This document shows positions 16,801 through 26,400 of a stretch of DNA of 64,000 bases, one piece after another (the first letter of the stretch is position 1; each line of letters opens with the position of its first letter). A program made the translations under genes and the position numbers. This DNA is from UBA6168 sp041392505 (GTDB lineage Bacteria; Bacteroidota; Bacteroidia; Chitinophagales; Saprospiraceae), in assembly GCA_041392505.1 (NCBI GenBank), contig JAWKLX010000036.1:28674-92673 (forward strand). The letters are read 5' to 3'. The notes under the pieces were generated by a model. That model made no database searches. It was not told the DNA's origin and saw only the letters and a program-made list of their open reading frames with translations.

Positions 16801-19444
16801 CATTTTCTCCAAAACATTTGGGTTGTGAAACGAATGGATTAACGGTTATTTTATCTGGTTGCTTTACCTCAAAAGCCAAGATGTTTTCACAGTCACCGTC
16901 CGTAATGGTCACTTCATACATGCCAGCGGAGAGGTGATCAATTGTATCATTGTCTGAGCCATTTTGCCATGAAATGACCGGGTTATTTCCATTGATATTC
17001 AAGGTGATACGGCCATCTCCTGCACCATTACAACTAACATGTTTGACTTCGTAACTGGCCACAACTGCACCTGGTCCATCGACCGTCATCAGTGGGATTA
17101 TGAATTCGCATTGTTGAGGGGAACTATCGGTGATAGTAAAAGAATAAGCTCCTTGGCTTAGGTTGTCCAAAAACAAACTGTTGCCTGTTTCACTCATCCC
17201 ATTTCCCCACCTAAAATGATAAGGGGGAGTACCATCCAATGGCGTTAAACTAATCGTACCATCACTGCCTTCGCAAGCAGTCACGTTGCCAACAATCCGC
17301 TGAACGGTAGTTATGTTACTTGTGGTCGTAACGGTCATGGTGTCCTTGTCAGAACAACCATTGGAGGATTCAATCTCTACGATATAAGTATTAGAACCGC
17401 CAAGCAAAGGGTTGCTTGAAATGTCGATAGTCTTGGTCGTATCGCCGGTGTTCCAATTGTAGGTCAAATTGCCTGAAACATTTCCAGTATTTAAAGCAAC
17501 AAGCGACTGCGTGGTATTTTTACAGACCAAATTTTCTCCAACAATTTCCGCAACCGGGCTTTCTTTTAGTGTAAACGGAACAGCCACGATGTCGGTACAA
17601 CCTCCAACTGGCGTGGAGGCAACATAGAAAGTTTGACCGGGCAAAGGCGTTACAATTGGACTGATGGTATCGCCGGGGCCAGGCGTTGGGGTATTATGGT
17701 AAGTGATGATTCCGTTAGCCCCATTATTGTCTATGACATCCACCGTACTTAGGTCAAATGTTGCGCCTTCACAAATGATTGGGCTGTCAGTCGTATTGAT
17801 ATCCGGTTGGGGTAAAATGGTAATATTTACCTGAGATCTGGTCGTTGAAAAACAGATTGGATTTAAAAATTCTTGGGCGTAATAAGTTAGGGTAATTGGG
17901 CTGCTTCCAAAATTAGTGGGGAAATTAACTGGCGTAAACTCATTGCCGATGAAAACTGTATCCATCGCCACGGGGTCACTGAACCAAATAATTTGTCCGC
18001 CATAAATGGAAGTTGCTTTAAACGGGGTTGAAGCACCACTGCAAATAGTTGTGTCTCTCACGATTGGCGAAGCAAAAAAGTCCTCATCAGCCATGCCGTT
18101 GCAATTTTGGTCTACTCCATCGCAGGGGAACTCATTCATGCCGGGATTCATGAAATAATTGTCATCATCGCAATCAGTATTGTTCAATACGAAACCAGGT
18201 AGGTTATTATCCATTTCACAAGAGGCGAAAAAGATGTCCTGGCCTCCGTATCCATCCTCATCAAAGTCTTGGTAATAAACAAATTGTCCGGGGCCCAGGT
18301 CTTCTGTGCCATAAAAGTGAATGTTGTCGAGTGCGATGTCGCCCTTGCTGCCACTGCCACCCAAAGCCCTGAACCGGAATTGGGCAGTTTTTCCATTCAG
18401 GAGGTCAAGGTCCACAAATTTTGTTTTCCATTTAGCGCCCAAATCGCCTTCTAATAATTCCAATAATTTCCACTCAGGGCTACCCATTTCCTTGTACTCC
18501 AAGAGTAACGCATTTACGTGCACGCCATTCAATAAATAATCGAATGACATATCACAAGAATCGGTACCTGCTTTGACAAATAGACAATTGGACACTAAAA
18601 CACCCTCTTTGCCGCCACGGCAAAAAGCGCTACTAGACTCGATATAAATGTATTTCCCTCCTCCGGGGTTGTCATCATCGGGGCCAGTTCCAACATCCGT
18701 GATATTGTTTTTGTCGCTGATGATCCAATCGAAATCATCGATCAGGGAGTTTGTCCAGACACCAGAAATGGGGCAGGGTACACCACACTGAGCCACGCAA
18801 TTTATTTGGGCGTTAAAATCTTCTTTTAGCGAAATAGTTGGAGGAGAACAGGTTGTCGAAAAACTCACTGGGCATGAGTTGATGGAAAAACCAGTAGAGC
18901 ATTTGTCCCTGATGTATAATTGGTAGGAGGTGGACGGGTCTAAATTGTGCAGCCGCAAAGGAGGGCAACTATCTAAAACGACACTGGAAATATTTGGTGC
19001 TCCGGCTTGGGAGCCACTGCCCGGTAAAAAACCAATCGGCCCAAATTCCAAATACGTACTGTCACAATTGCTACCGGGCATCCAATCTAATAATACGGTA
19101 GTTGAATCTACCGAAACCACCTCAACTTCCGTTGGGTTTAGACATGCCATAGCTTCAAACACCAGTTCCACATACTCCAATGTACCTTCGTGTTCTTTGC
19201 CATCATCACAGATTTGGATAATCCAAAAATCGTTTGGATTGGTGCCATCATGAATGGGCATGAAGCTTTGCTCAGGCAAAAATTTTCCTATAAATGGTGC
19301 GTGTCCCTCCGTAATAGAAGGTGTATTACAAGCATCGGGACTATTGCCCGAAATAAAGACAGCCGCTTGGCTGCAATCATTGGGATTGCCATAAAAGTCT
19401 TGTCCACTGCCATTATCTGTTGACAATTCCAACACCAACGTCAT
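13802..19444 (-). CDS. Giant SprB-repeat adhesin, main frame (type A T9SS substrate)
   Basis: A 1880-codon frame. It lacks its own signal peptide because the N-terminus lies in another frame (19413-19736); see the frameshift finding. Domains in order: end of a P/Homo-B (proprotein convertase-type) domain (about 1-95), a fibronectin-III-like domain (VEVVSVDSTTVLLDWMPGS, 98-195), a MAM-like domain (LKEDFN...IALDNIHFYG, 200-380), a MopE-like metal-binding motif (DFDEDGYGG...DCDDDN...DGVDQNCNGMADED, 385-450), Ig-like repeats, then about 14 SprB repeats of the form CFGxxDGSIxxxxxGGTPPYxxxWxNG, and a type A sorting domain (LAPNPTRSNIRIEFS...SSKVLKL) at the end. Predicted cell-surface adhesin exported by the T9SS. 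SprB repeats are known from gliding motility proteins of Flavobacterium; gliding here is not implied. Confidence 0.88.
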   Translation of the reverse strand: MTLVLELSTDNGSGQDFYGNPNDCSQAAVFISGNSPDACNTPSITEGHAPFIGKFLPEQSFMPIHDGTNPNDFWIIQICDDGKEHEGTLEYVELVFEAMACLNPTEVEVVSVDSTTVLLDWMPGSNCDSTYLEFGPIGFLPGSGSQAGAPNISSVVLDSCPPLRLHNLDPSTSYQLYIRDKCSTGFSINSCPVSFSTTCSPPTISLKEDFNAQINCVAQCGVPCPISGVWTNSLIDDFDWIISDKNNITDVGTGPDDDNPGGGKYIYIESSSAFCRGGKEGVLVSNCLFVKAGTDSCDMSFDYLLNGVHVNALLLEYKEMGSPEWKLLELLEGDLGAKWKTKFVDLDLLNGKTAQFRFRALGGSGSKGDIALDNIHFYGTEDLGPGQFVYYQDFDEDGYGGQDIFFASCEMDNNLPGFVLNNTDCDDDNYFMNPGMNEFPCDGVDQNCNGMADEDFFASPIVRDTTICSGASTPFKATSIYGGQIIWFSDPVAMDTVFIGNEFTPVNFPTNFGSSPITLTYYAQEFLNPICFSTTRSQVNITILPQPDINTTDSPIICEGATFDLSTVDVIDNNGANGIITYHNTPTPGPGDTISPIVTPLPGQTFYVASTPVGGCTDIVAVPFTLKESPVAEIVGENLVCKNTTQSLVALNTGNVSGNLTYNWNTGDTTKTIDISSNPLLGGSNTYIVEIESSNGCSDKDTMTVTTTSNITTVQRIVGNVTACEGSDGTISLTPLDGTPPYHFRWGNGMSETGNSLFLDNLSQGAYSFTITDSSPQQCEFIIPLMTVDGPGAVVASYEVKHVSCNGAGDGRITLNINGNNPVISWQNGSDNDTIDHLSAGMYEVTITDGDCENILAFEVKQPDKITVNPFVSQPKCFGENDGSIFLNTFGGTPPYQFDWENGLTTQGINNLQAGTYPVTISDSKDCRQEIPNLLLRQPDEIFFDTTALFPPTCFGFNDGKISIKPKGGTSPFDVDWDNGAMGTTINSLTGGTYVVSIEDANGCLFSQPLELSQPPLLEMSIDETKAPTCKGLTDGAIEITAFGGTAGYSFLWNNNQTEEDLIDLPEGNYLLTITDGNNCSLTSDTIRLVGPELMSVTAVIKNPPCEGQSTGSIEVCLDTINGQSFSYDWSTDESGCTIINQPPGTYTVTVTDDLTGCQIDTTFSISTQQVLSLNIVTDNPACFNSADGQIYLNATGGTAPLTCSWDDVPDLGCVRTNLLHGNYAATVTDANGCTIASNLLTLENPNPIELELEGIDVPACYGDSTGSIEVVATGGTGLLHYNWSTGDTASIISGLGSGIFTLSVKDENDCAVNQQYEVIWPLPMEVEEKRFISGCNTLDSVSLIVSGGVGGFGYSWNHGNSTNTLANVPVGDYTVTITDQAGCTLEVSSIKIPEIVQPMYLQQMNSRDSICLGATDGELNIFIEGGQSPYQYIWDHGIAGNTSAQTLILNNLEPGIYQVTLTDSDGCVSVSPSYFIIEGSEVVATVSDLSQVNCKDEANGSIDINIIGGFPVYETIWQNSIGDTLSQSAVVFGLPAGMYTAHITDSQQCPETISVTITEPDLPLGIIEEVISPVVCFGDENGSIDISPTGGTKPYFFTWSNLATTEDLTNIPVGTYDLLVTDGNDCPFRDTFIIEGPDQPLGLNFYEILSPACYEDENGSINVEIVGGTPPYTYDWGVSNDEDLLNAGAGTYQLTVYDSTDKCVYDTLFEIVEPPLLAVDTSSTPDINGDSNGSATVVASGGTPPYYVEWETGDTTSTIENLVAGWYEFTITDANFCSINGGVWVPGLTPVINNEQIVQYLLAPNPTRSNIRIEFSLANPLEIELNLYNSIGEIIFKKEVGQSLTGNISLDLNNYPSGIYYVALKNEGQFLVSSKVLKL

Positions 19445-19736
19445 TTGGTGAGATTAGCTTGATGTCCAAATCGGCATCCCATTCATGGGCAATTATCAAT
19501 CTAACCTCTTTGAGGTACATATCCTGGCCAAGTGCATTGCTGGGAGCATTGGTAACATTAATTTGGAAAAAATGGGAAGCATCGCAGCTGAAATCCTTAA
19601 TGGGTAAGCCAAGGTTGCAGCCGGATGGGTTATTTAAAACTGGAGGCAGGGTTGTTTCCGATTTGAGAAGGGAAGGGTAAAAGCCGCTCAGCAAACATGT
19701 CCAAAGGTATATGATCCGAATCGTAGAATGAGGCAT
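19413..19736 (-). pseudogene. Out-of-frame N-terminus of the SprB-repeat adhesin
   Basis: A 107-codon frame with a signal-like start (MPHSTIRIIYLWTCLLSGFY) and the first half of a P-domain: LGQDMYLKEVRLIIAHEWDADLDIKLISPNDVGV, after which it runs into GIVNR and stop. The expected continuation ELSTDNGSGQDFYGNP is the start of the downstream frame. Removing one G of the GG pair (plus-strand CC at 19429-19430) restores ...NDVGVELSTDNG without loss. So this is the start of the adhesin gene, separated by a one-base insertion that is either a sequence error or a genuine mutation. It is not an independent gene. Confidence 0.85.
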
Positions 19737-20223
19737 ATTGGTTGTTCCTGATAAAGTGTTTTTAGAATGAATTTCAGGTGTTTAAAAGGTGTACTGCAGG
19801 TGTGGGAGGGCTTTCGTTCAACATGGATCATAATTGTGCGCAATCAAATAAAGGGCAAAAATAATTAATTTTCGTTCTCCTTTGCAAGTCTGCCTATCCT
19901 ATTTCAGGAAAGATTTAATTAATGTCCGTAAATAGTTGAATTAGAGAGAGGTGGATTAAATAGCTGTGCAATGAGTATTTATTTGATGGGTTAATAACAA
20001 AGTTGAATGACTTGCTTTTGTTAGGAAAACAATTTCGTGAAACCGATTGTCGGCTATCAATTTGCTTTATTTAATAATTTATTGTTTTTTTTAATAAATA
20101 CAGCTGCTGAAAGGCTTTTTGGCAAACCATTTGAAATTTTCGGAATAAAATTAAAAAATCAGAGAGCCAGGCCTTTATTTTGCATAAATTTGCCGGAGGA
20201 ACAAAAGGATCAATGATACTTCC
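19737..20223. other. Divergent AT-rich intergenic region
   Basis: 487 bp between the adhesin and the PAP2 gene. It is strongly AT-rich, with no coding signal; the only feature named is the -7 box at 20185-20192. Confidence 0.5.
20185..20192 (+). promoter_or_regulatory. Bacteroidota -7 box (TAAATTTG) before PAP2 gene
   Basis: TAAATTTG fits TAnnTTTG and lies 31 bp before the ATG at 20224; no properly spaced TTG is visible. Confidence 0.4.
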
Positions 20224-21594
20224 ATGAACACTTTTCATAAAAATCAATTCCCACTTATTCTGCTATTGGTATTAACCATTGCGTCCATCTTTGGCTGTAA
20301 GGGTGATGATGATACCTCCCCAACAGAAGTTGAACTCGTTAAGGATGAGGCAGCCACCGTTCCATTGGCTTGGATGAGCCTTTTCCAAGAAATTGATCGA
20401 TATACACAAGATTTCAGACCCATACCATCGGCCAGAGCCTTGGCCTACATCAATTTAGCAGCCTATGAGTCAGTGATGGTTGGCATGCCGGAATTCAAAT
20501 CGTTGCAAAGCCTTTATCCAGGGCTTTCGATGCCAACTACCACCAACCTGACTTATCATTATCCAACGGTGGTTAATACCGTTTATGCAAGCTTGTTCAA
20601 GCGGTTGCTGCCAGGGGAATTGATTTTGGCAGCGCAACAATCCAACCTTCAATTCGAGATACTTGCATTGGAGGATTCATTTAATCAAGAGTTTAGAACA
20701 AAAGTTGGATCAGAGATTTTTAACCGCTCCAAAGAACATGGGGAAGCGGTAGCTAACGCCGTTTGGGGGTGGTCAAAAACCGACCCTTTTGGACACGAAG
20801 CCTATAAAAACCCCCGACCAGATGGTTATTCCCCCCCGACTGGCCCTGGCTTGTGGGCTCCGACTAAGCCTGATTTTTCTAAAGCGCTTTTTCCTTATTG
20901 GGGCAACGGAAGGACCTTTGCCATAACTAACTCTGAGAAACTGGCGAGAGACCCGCTGGTTTTTAGTGAAGACCCCGGTTCCCAATTTTATGTTCAAGCT
21001 TTGGAAACGAAAAATGCGGTGGATAACCTTGATTTTACCAACCAATGGAAAGCGGAATTCTGGAGCGATGATTTTCTTGGTGAAACATTCAGTGTGCCGA
21101 CAAGGTGGATTTCCATTGCCAGTCAGGTTATTGAAAAAGATCATTGCCACCTTGAAACAGCCTTATATGCCTATGCCAAGCTCTCGATTGCCATGAATGA
21201 TGCTTTTGTGGCTGCTTGGCATTCTAAATATACTTTCAGTGTAGAGCGGCCCGTGACTTATATCAATCGAGTTTTAGATGCTGATTGGGCCCCGCACCGT
21301 GACTTTTCGCCTTCGTTCCCAGCTTACCCTTCTGGCCATGCAACAGTTGGTGCAGCCGCTGCGGAAGTTCTTTCCCACATCTTTGGTTACAGCTATGCTA
21401 TGACAGACAATAGCCACGAAGACAGAACTGAATTTTTGGGCATGCCCCGTAGTTTTGATACATTTTATCAAATGGCTGAGGAAAATGCTGATTCACGTAT
21501 CTTCTTGGGAGTCCACTTTAGGATGGATTCGGAAGAGGGGCTGAATCTTGGATACAAGGTAGGAAGGAAGGTAAACCAGATGCCTTTCAAATAA
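20224..21594 (+). CDS. PAP2-superfamily / vanadium haloperoxidase-like lipoprotein
   Basis: 456 residues with a lipoprotein signal (ILLLVLTIASIFGC, lipobox IFGC near residue 25). The C-terminal half carries the three acid-phosphatase/haloperoxidase motifs: KYTFSVERP (KX6RP), AYPSGHAT (PSGH) and SRIFLGVHFRMD (SRX5H), which bind vanadate or phosphate. The helical N-terminal half (ALAYINLAAYESVM...) is typical of the vanadium-dependent haloperoxidase relatives in Bacteroidota, about twice the size of simple PAP2 phosphatases. It may be a halide peroxidase or an envelope phosphatase; sequence alone cannot decide. Predicted to be anchored in the envelope facing the periplasm or outside. It stands alone. 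Confidence 0.88.
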   Translation: MNTFHKNQFPLILLLVLTIASIFGCKGDDDTSPTEVELVKDEAATVPLAWMSLFQEIDRYTQDFRPIPSARALAYINLAAYESVMVGMPEFKSLQSLYPGLSMPTTTNLTYHYPTVVNTVYASLFKRLLPGELILAAQQSNLQFEILALEDSFNQEFRTKVGSEIFNRSKEHGEAVANAVWGWSKTDPFGHEAYKNPRPDGYSPPTGPGLWAPTKPDFSKALFPYWGNGRTFAITNSEKLARDPLVFSEDPGSQFYVQALETKNAVDNLDFTNQWKAEFWSDDFLGETFSVPTRWISIASQVIEKDHCHLETALYAYAKLSIAMNDAFVAAWHSKYTFSVERPVTYINRVLDADWAPHRDFSPSFPAYPSGHATVGAAAAEVLSHIFGYSYAMTDNSHEDRTEFLGMPRSFDTFYQMAEENADSRIFLGVHFRMDSEEGLNLGYKVGRKVNQMPFK

Positions 21595-21666
21595 ATTTCT
21601 CACTCAAGTTTCCTTTCTTTCTAATTGAAAATCCGTCCATTCATAGTTCGCATAGAATTTGCAAGT

Positions 21667-21674
21667 TAGATTTG
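21667..21674 (+). promoter_or_regulatory. Bacteroidota -7 box (TAGATTTG) before DUF6089 gene
   Basis: TAGATTTG matches TAnnTTTG, 45 bp before the ATG at 21719. The upstream TTG is degenerate. Confidence 0.4.
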
Positions 21675-21718
21675 ACCCATCCATTTTTCGGATGAGTGAA
21701 AATGGTAGATTCTAAATT

Positions 21719-22429
21719 ATGCGAAAACTAAAATTGCTGTTTGTCCTCTGTTTGCTTTCCACTTATATCTCTTCTCAAAATAGTTATGAATTTGGGGTGG
21801 CCATAGGCTATACCAATTATGTCGGTGACTTGGTTGTCCCGACATTTACTTTTGCCCATGCCCGTCCAGCCATCGGGTTGATCGGTAAGTCACAACTAAC
21901 TACTAATCTGGCAGTTAGGGCGAATTTTCTTTTTGGAAGATTGATTGGAGACGATCAGAATTACCAGAGAAATATAAAGCGGGGCAATCGATTCAAAGCT
22001 TCCATTTTTGAATTTTCCTTCATGGGAGAATATGATTTGTTAGGAAAAAGGCGATTTCCCAAAAATGAAGCGGCAAGACAAATTTTATCCCCGTACGTGT
22101 TTGCAGGAATTGGCCTGATCGCTTTGAGTTCATCAATCCACTACGGACGATCCGATAATCCCGATATAGCTGCTAACAGTAGCCAAATCCATCCTGCCAT
22201 ACCAATGGGGATGGGGTTGAGGAAAGATGTCGCCAACCGCTGGCATCTGACCATGGAATGGGGAGTCCGGTTGACTTTTTCAGACTATTTGGATGGGGTG
22301 AAATATTCAGGCGATCCAAATGATAATGATGCTTATTTTTTTGGAGGATTCACCGTTGGATTTAATATTGATTCGTTTGTTGAAAAGGAAACGCAATCGG
22401 AAGAAAAGTTATACACCCATCCATTTTAA
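21719..22429 (+). CDS. DUF6089-family outer-membrane beta-barrel protein
   Basis: 236 residues: signal peptide (MRKLKLLFVLCLLSTYISS), then QNSYEFGVAIGYTNYVGDL, the usual opening of DUF6089 barrels, followed by ARPAIGLIGKSQLTTNLAVRANFLFGRLIGDD, LSPYVFAGIGLIALSSS and MEWGVRLTFSDYLDGV. The YVGD and VF.GIG motifs recur throughout this Bacteroidota family. The C-terminal extension after FNIDSF (EKETQSEEKLYTHPF) is charged and not part of the barrel. Function unknown; a house-keeping outer-membrane protein in many Bacteroidota genomes. Confidence 0.82.
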   Translation: MRKLKLLFVLCLLSTYISSQNSYEFGVAIGYTNYVGDLVVPTFTFAHARPAIGLIGKSQLTTNLAVRANFLFGRLIGDDQNYQRNIKRGNRFKASIFEFSFMGEYDLLGKRRFPKNEAARQILSPYVFAGIGLIALSSSIHYGRSDNPDIAANSSQIHPAIPMGMGLRKDVANRWHLTMEWGVRLTFSDYLDGVKYSGDPNDNDAYFFGGFTVGFNIDSFVEKETQSEEKLYTHPF

Positions 22430-23487
22430 AAAGAATGTTTCCACCGATAAATTATGCTGAAAATGGGTTTTATAAAACGGTCAATTAATGTCTTGGCATA
22501 AATGAGTGCAGCCATTTTTATGGAGAAACAAAAATTCAATACTCCTAACCTTCGTATTTCCCATTCCCTCCCATTCAATTATTAATTTGAAAGCGACCTC
22601 CTTTTTTTCAATGAATTTTAATTACACCAACTAGTCTTGAGCGAACTGCACAATTGTAATTCCTAAACTTTCAGCCATTTATGAAAAAAAAACGCATTTG
22701 TAGTTCTTTTTTACAAACCTCTTTCTATACCTTTGTTGTGGTTGAAAAACCAGCCCACACTAACATCAAGACTGACAACCAACCGCCCATGTTTAATTTT
22801 GGTTGGTTATCCTATCTCCTTGAGTACCGAGAACCCTTTTCACATTATTGGAATTTAACACCTAATTTGTTTTCGATTTAATCCTAACCCCACATGAATC
22901 CAAACAGGAAATGATTGATGAAATGTGCTTGCTGCATAATGATTCAAATCCCTCCCGTTTTTTATTAGCTTTTTTAAACCTTACAAACATCGCTGGAAGT
23001 ACATGGGCATTGAAAGCTAAAGCTGTTTGTGAGTTTTTTTTGAAACCTAAAAAACCAGAAAAGGCATTTTTTACACCACACCACACCACACCACACCTGC
23101 CTTGTTAACACCCACTTTAGAACATCCTTTTAAGGTAGCTATGCTATGTTGAAAATGGGGATTTAAGTTAATGTTATTTCCTTCCATTTTCTCAACGCAG
23201 GTCGCTGCCATCCCTGAACATTGTTGACCGACCGATTTAAGAACACCTTGAGACGTAACTCCAAGAGGGTCACTGTTTTGCCATTTGGTGAAAAACAGTT
23301 GTGGCCTTACTGGACAATCCTTAGGGGTGGGATTTTATTGGCCATACCGAGCACTTTAACCAGAAATACTCACTCATAACACCTTGGTTGAAAATCAAGA
23401 ACAATTTCAAATTCATAAAAGCTATTTGCAATAATTGAATGCTGATTTGAATGCGGTTTTGATTTTCGCTAAAGACTTGCCAGCATT
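22430..23487. other. Long non-coding region
   Basis: 1058 bp with only short frames that lack family features. It contains the ACACC repeat at 23073-23097 and a loose inverted repeat near 23150-23200 (TTGAAAATGG against CCATTTTCTCAA). It may hold regulatory sequence for the giant protein at 23488; nothing more can be supported. Confidence 0.45.
23073..23097 (+). repeat. Pentanucleotide repeat (ACACC)x5
   Basis: Five perfect tandem ACACC units in an otherwise unstructured gap, about 390 bp before the start of the giant surface protein gene. Such a tract can change length by slippage. Confidence 0.9.
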
Positions 23488-26400
23488 ATGAAAATAACAA
23501 CTACTTTAATCTTACTGCTTACACTCTCCTTCACGTCCTCCTTTTGCCAACAAACTGATTACCTAATGAGCAATTCTTTGACCCAGATCAATGACTGCGG
23601 AGGCTTTTTCCTGGATAGTGGCGGAGGTACTGGGACGTACGGGGCTAATGAAAATTTTACAACGACCATTTGTCCGCAAGGTAATGCTGGCACTCATGTA
23701 CAACTGATATTCAGTGCACCCGATTTAGAATTGGGGGACGAACTTTGTTTTTTCGATGGGCCGAGTATTTTTTCACCTTCGCTGGGTTGTGCAAGCGATT
23801 TTAATGCGGGCGCAGCATTCATCATTCAAGCTACAGCACCAAACTCGTCTGGGTGTTTGACTATTACCTTTAATTCAAATGGAACGGAACAGGGAGAAGG
23901 TTGGAGCGCCGATATCAATTGTATTGCTGCCTGTCAAACCATTTTATCCGTCATTACTGATTCTGATCCCGCCATAGTCCCTGTTGATACGGGCTACATT
24001 AATATATGTCCGGGTGACCGGGTGTTTTTTACCGGGGCCGGGCAATACCCGCAAAATGGGGTGGTGTACAACCATTCTGATTTAACCAGCGAGTTCGAAT
24101 GGAATTTTGGAGATGGCACTTCCACGCTTGGCCCTTCTGTTTCGCATGTTTATGATGAACCGGGGGGGTATGTTGTTGAATTGGAAATCACAGATCAGTT
24201 GGGTTGTAAAAATACCAATTTCATTAAGCAAAGAATCCGGGTAGCCCCCAAGCCTCATTTTGAGTTAGGCGTTTATGACAATAAATTATGTTCTGGTGAT
24301 ACAGTAGATTTATGGGCCATGGTCAACACGATGACCATGGGGCCAACAGTTTCAGTGTTGCCTGCTGAAGGTACTTTCCAAACGGGAGGCATCCGTTCCG
24401 ATTCGCTACCGTTGCCAGACGGCAATGGATCTTCCTATTCGACTACCATCTCTTTCACCGATTTTGCACCGGGCCAGGTGCTAACCGATATCAATGATCT
24501 CATTGGGATTTTCGTCGATATGGAACATTCTTGGATGAGAGATTTACAAATTTCGATAACCTGCCCTGACGGAAATTCAGTCCTTTTGCATAACCACCCC
24601 GGCCAACTTGGAGGTGAGGTTTTTTTGGGAGTGCCTTACGAAAATGACGAAGGGCAAATGACTCCTATACCTGGCATCGGGTATAATTACGGATGGGCCG
24701 TAAACCCCGATTACAACTATACCTGGATCGAATATGCTAATTGGTTTTTTCCGCAAACCTTGCCAGCGGGCACTTATGAATCCTTTGAGCCATTGAGTAA
24801 TCTTGTCGGCTGTCCATTGAATGGTGATTGGACGATTGAAGTAACGGATTTGTGGTCTATCGATAACGGGAATATTTTTTCTTGGTCGATTCAATTCAAG
24901 GATGATCTGTTTCCTGCATTGGAAACATTTAGCCCTGACCTTGTCAATTGGTCTTGGGCAAATCATGAGTCCATTTTTTACCAGACCCCAGACAGCATTT
25001 CCACCGCTCCCATCAATGCAGGAGAAGTTGCCTATACCTTCATGGTGGAGGATGAATTCGGATGCCTGTGGGATACCATGGTCAACATTCAGGTATTGCC
25101 TTTTACCCACCCAGATTGTTATGAATGTGAAAAACTGTTAAGCCCATTTCCAGATACAAATATTTGTTTAGGTGGTTCTGTCGATTTAGATGTTTCAACG
25201 CCTTTGTTGAATGACGACATCACGTTTGAATCTTATGATTATTATGAAATCGGGGCTTCCAACCATCCACCTGCTTCTCCCTATATTTCCACCATCAATG
25301 TCAACTCCATCCATCCATTAAATATTAGCGATCCGGCTGTGGACATCGTTTCCATATGCCTAGATTTAGAAACTGATTTTGATGCAGATATTAACATCTT
25401 CCTGGTTGCTCCAACTGGCCAGTTATTTATGCTTTCAACAAATAATGGGGGCGGAGGAGATAATTATACCCAAACCTGTTTTACCCCAACTGCGGTAACA
25501 CCTATCACTGCTGGGGTTGCCCCTTTCACCGGGGAATATTTGCCGGAGGCTAACTGGTCAGTGCTTACCGGACTACCCATCAACGGTTCTTGGTCTTTGA
25601 GAATTTCGGATCAATTTGGTGTAAATGCAATGGGGCGGCTGAACTGGTGGAGCATAACGTTCAGGACTGATAATGAAGTAACTTATGATTGGTCTCCAGC
25701 CATTGGATTGAGCTGCACCGATTGCCCGAACCCAACAGCCATGCCAGATGTGACTACAAATTACACAGTGACAGCCAGCGACATATACGGATGTTCCGCC
25801 GAGGAGGAAATAGAAATTAATGTGCAAATTGATTACTTTGCGCCCGATGTACAAATGACAGATTTTCCGGGTGGTATTGTTGAAATAACTTGGAATGATG
25901 TGAATCCTGGAAATGGTTATGAAGTAAATATTAACAATACTGGATGGGTACCATCCAACAATGGAAATCTCGCACACATGATCAACGGATTAAACTTTGG
26001 GGACGTCATCAATGCGCAAGTCAGATCACTCGTTTTAACTACAGCTTGTACCATAGGCATTGGGATGTCTTCTATTACCTATAGTTTCTGCTCGGTAACT
26101 GCGACTATTACGACACCACCTCCTTATGAGGTACAGTGTTACAATTCTTGTGATGAATCTATCCAAATTTCAGCAGTCGGAGTTGCACCATTTTCCTTCA
26201 ATGTCATGGGCCCGGGTGGGAATAATTTTACCCAACCAACAGGAAATCTGGTTGATCTATGTTCAGGCGATTACACGGTAGTCGTTACGGATGCAACAGG
26301 ATGCACAGACATGGTGCAGTTCTCAGTTGCGAATAAATCAATTATTACCGTTTCCCCCTCGCAACAATCAGCCGTTAGCTGCTTTGGTGAATCGGATGGA

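Noticed and set aside
13802..19444. Possible CRISPR or tandem DNA repeat in the SprB region
   Set aside because: The repeats are protein-level (GGTPPY pattern) and diverged at DNA level, without regular spacers.
22681..23108. Two short plus-strand frames of about 65 codons
   Set aside because: Compositionally biased, no domain, and one covers the simple ACACC repeat.
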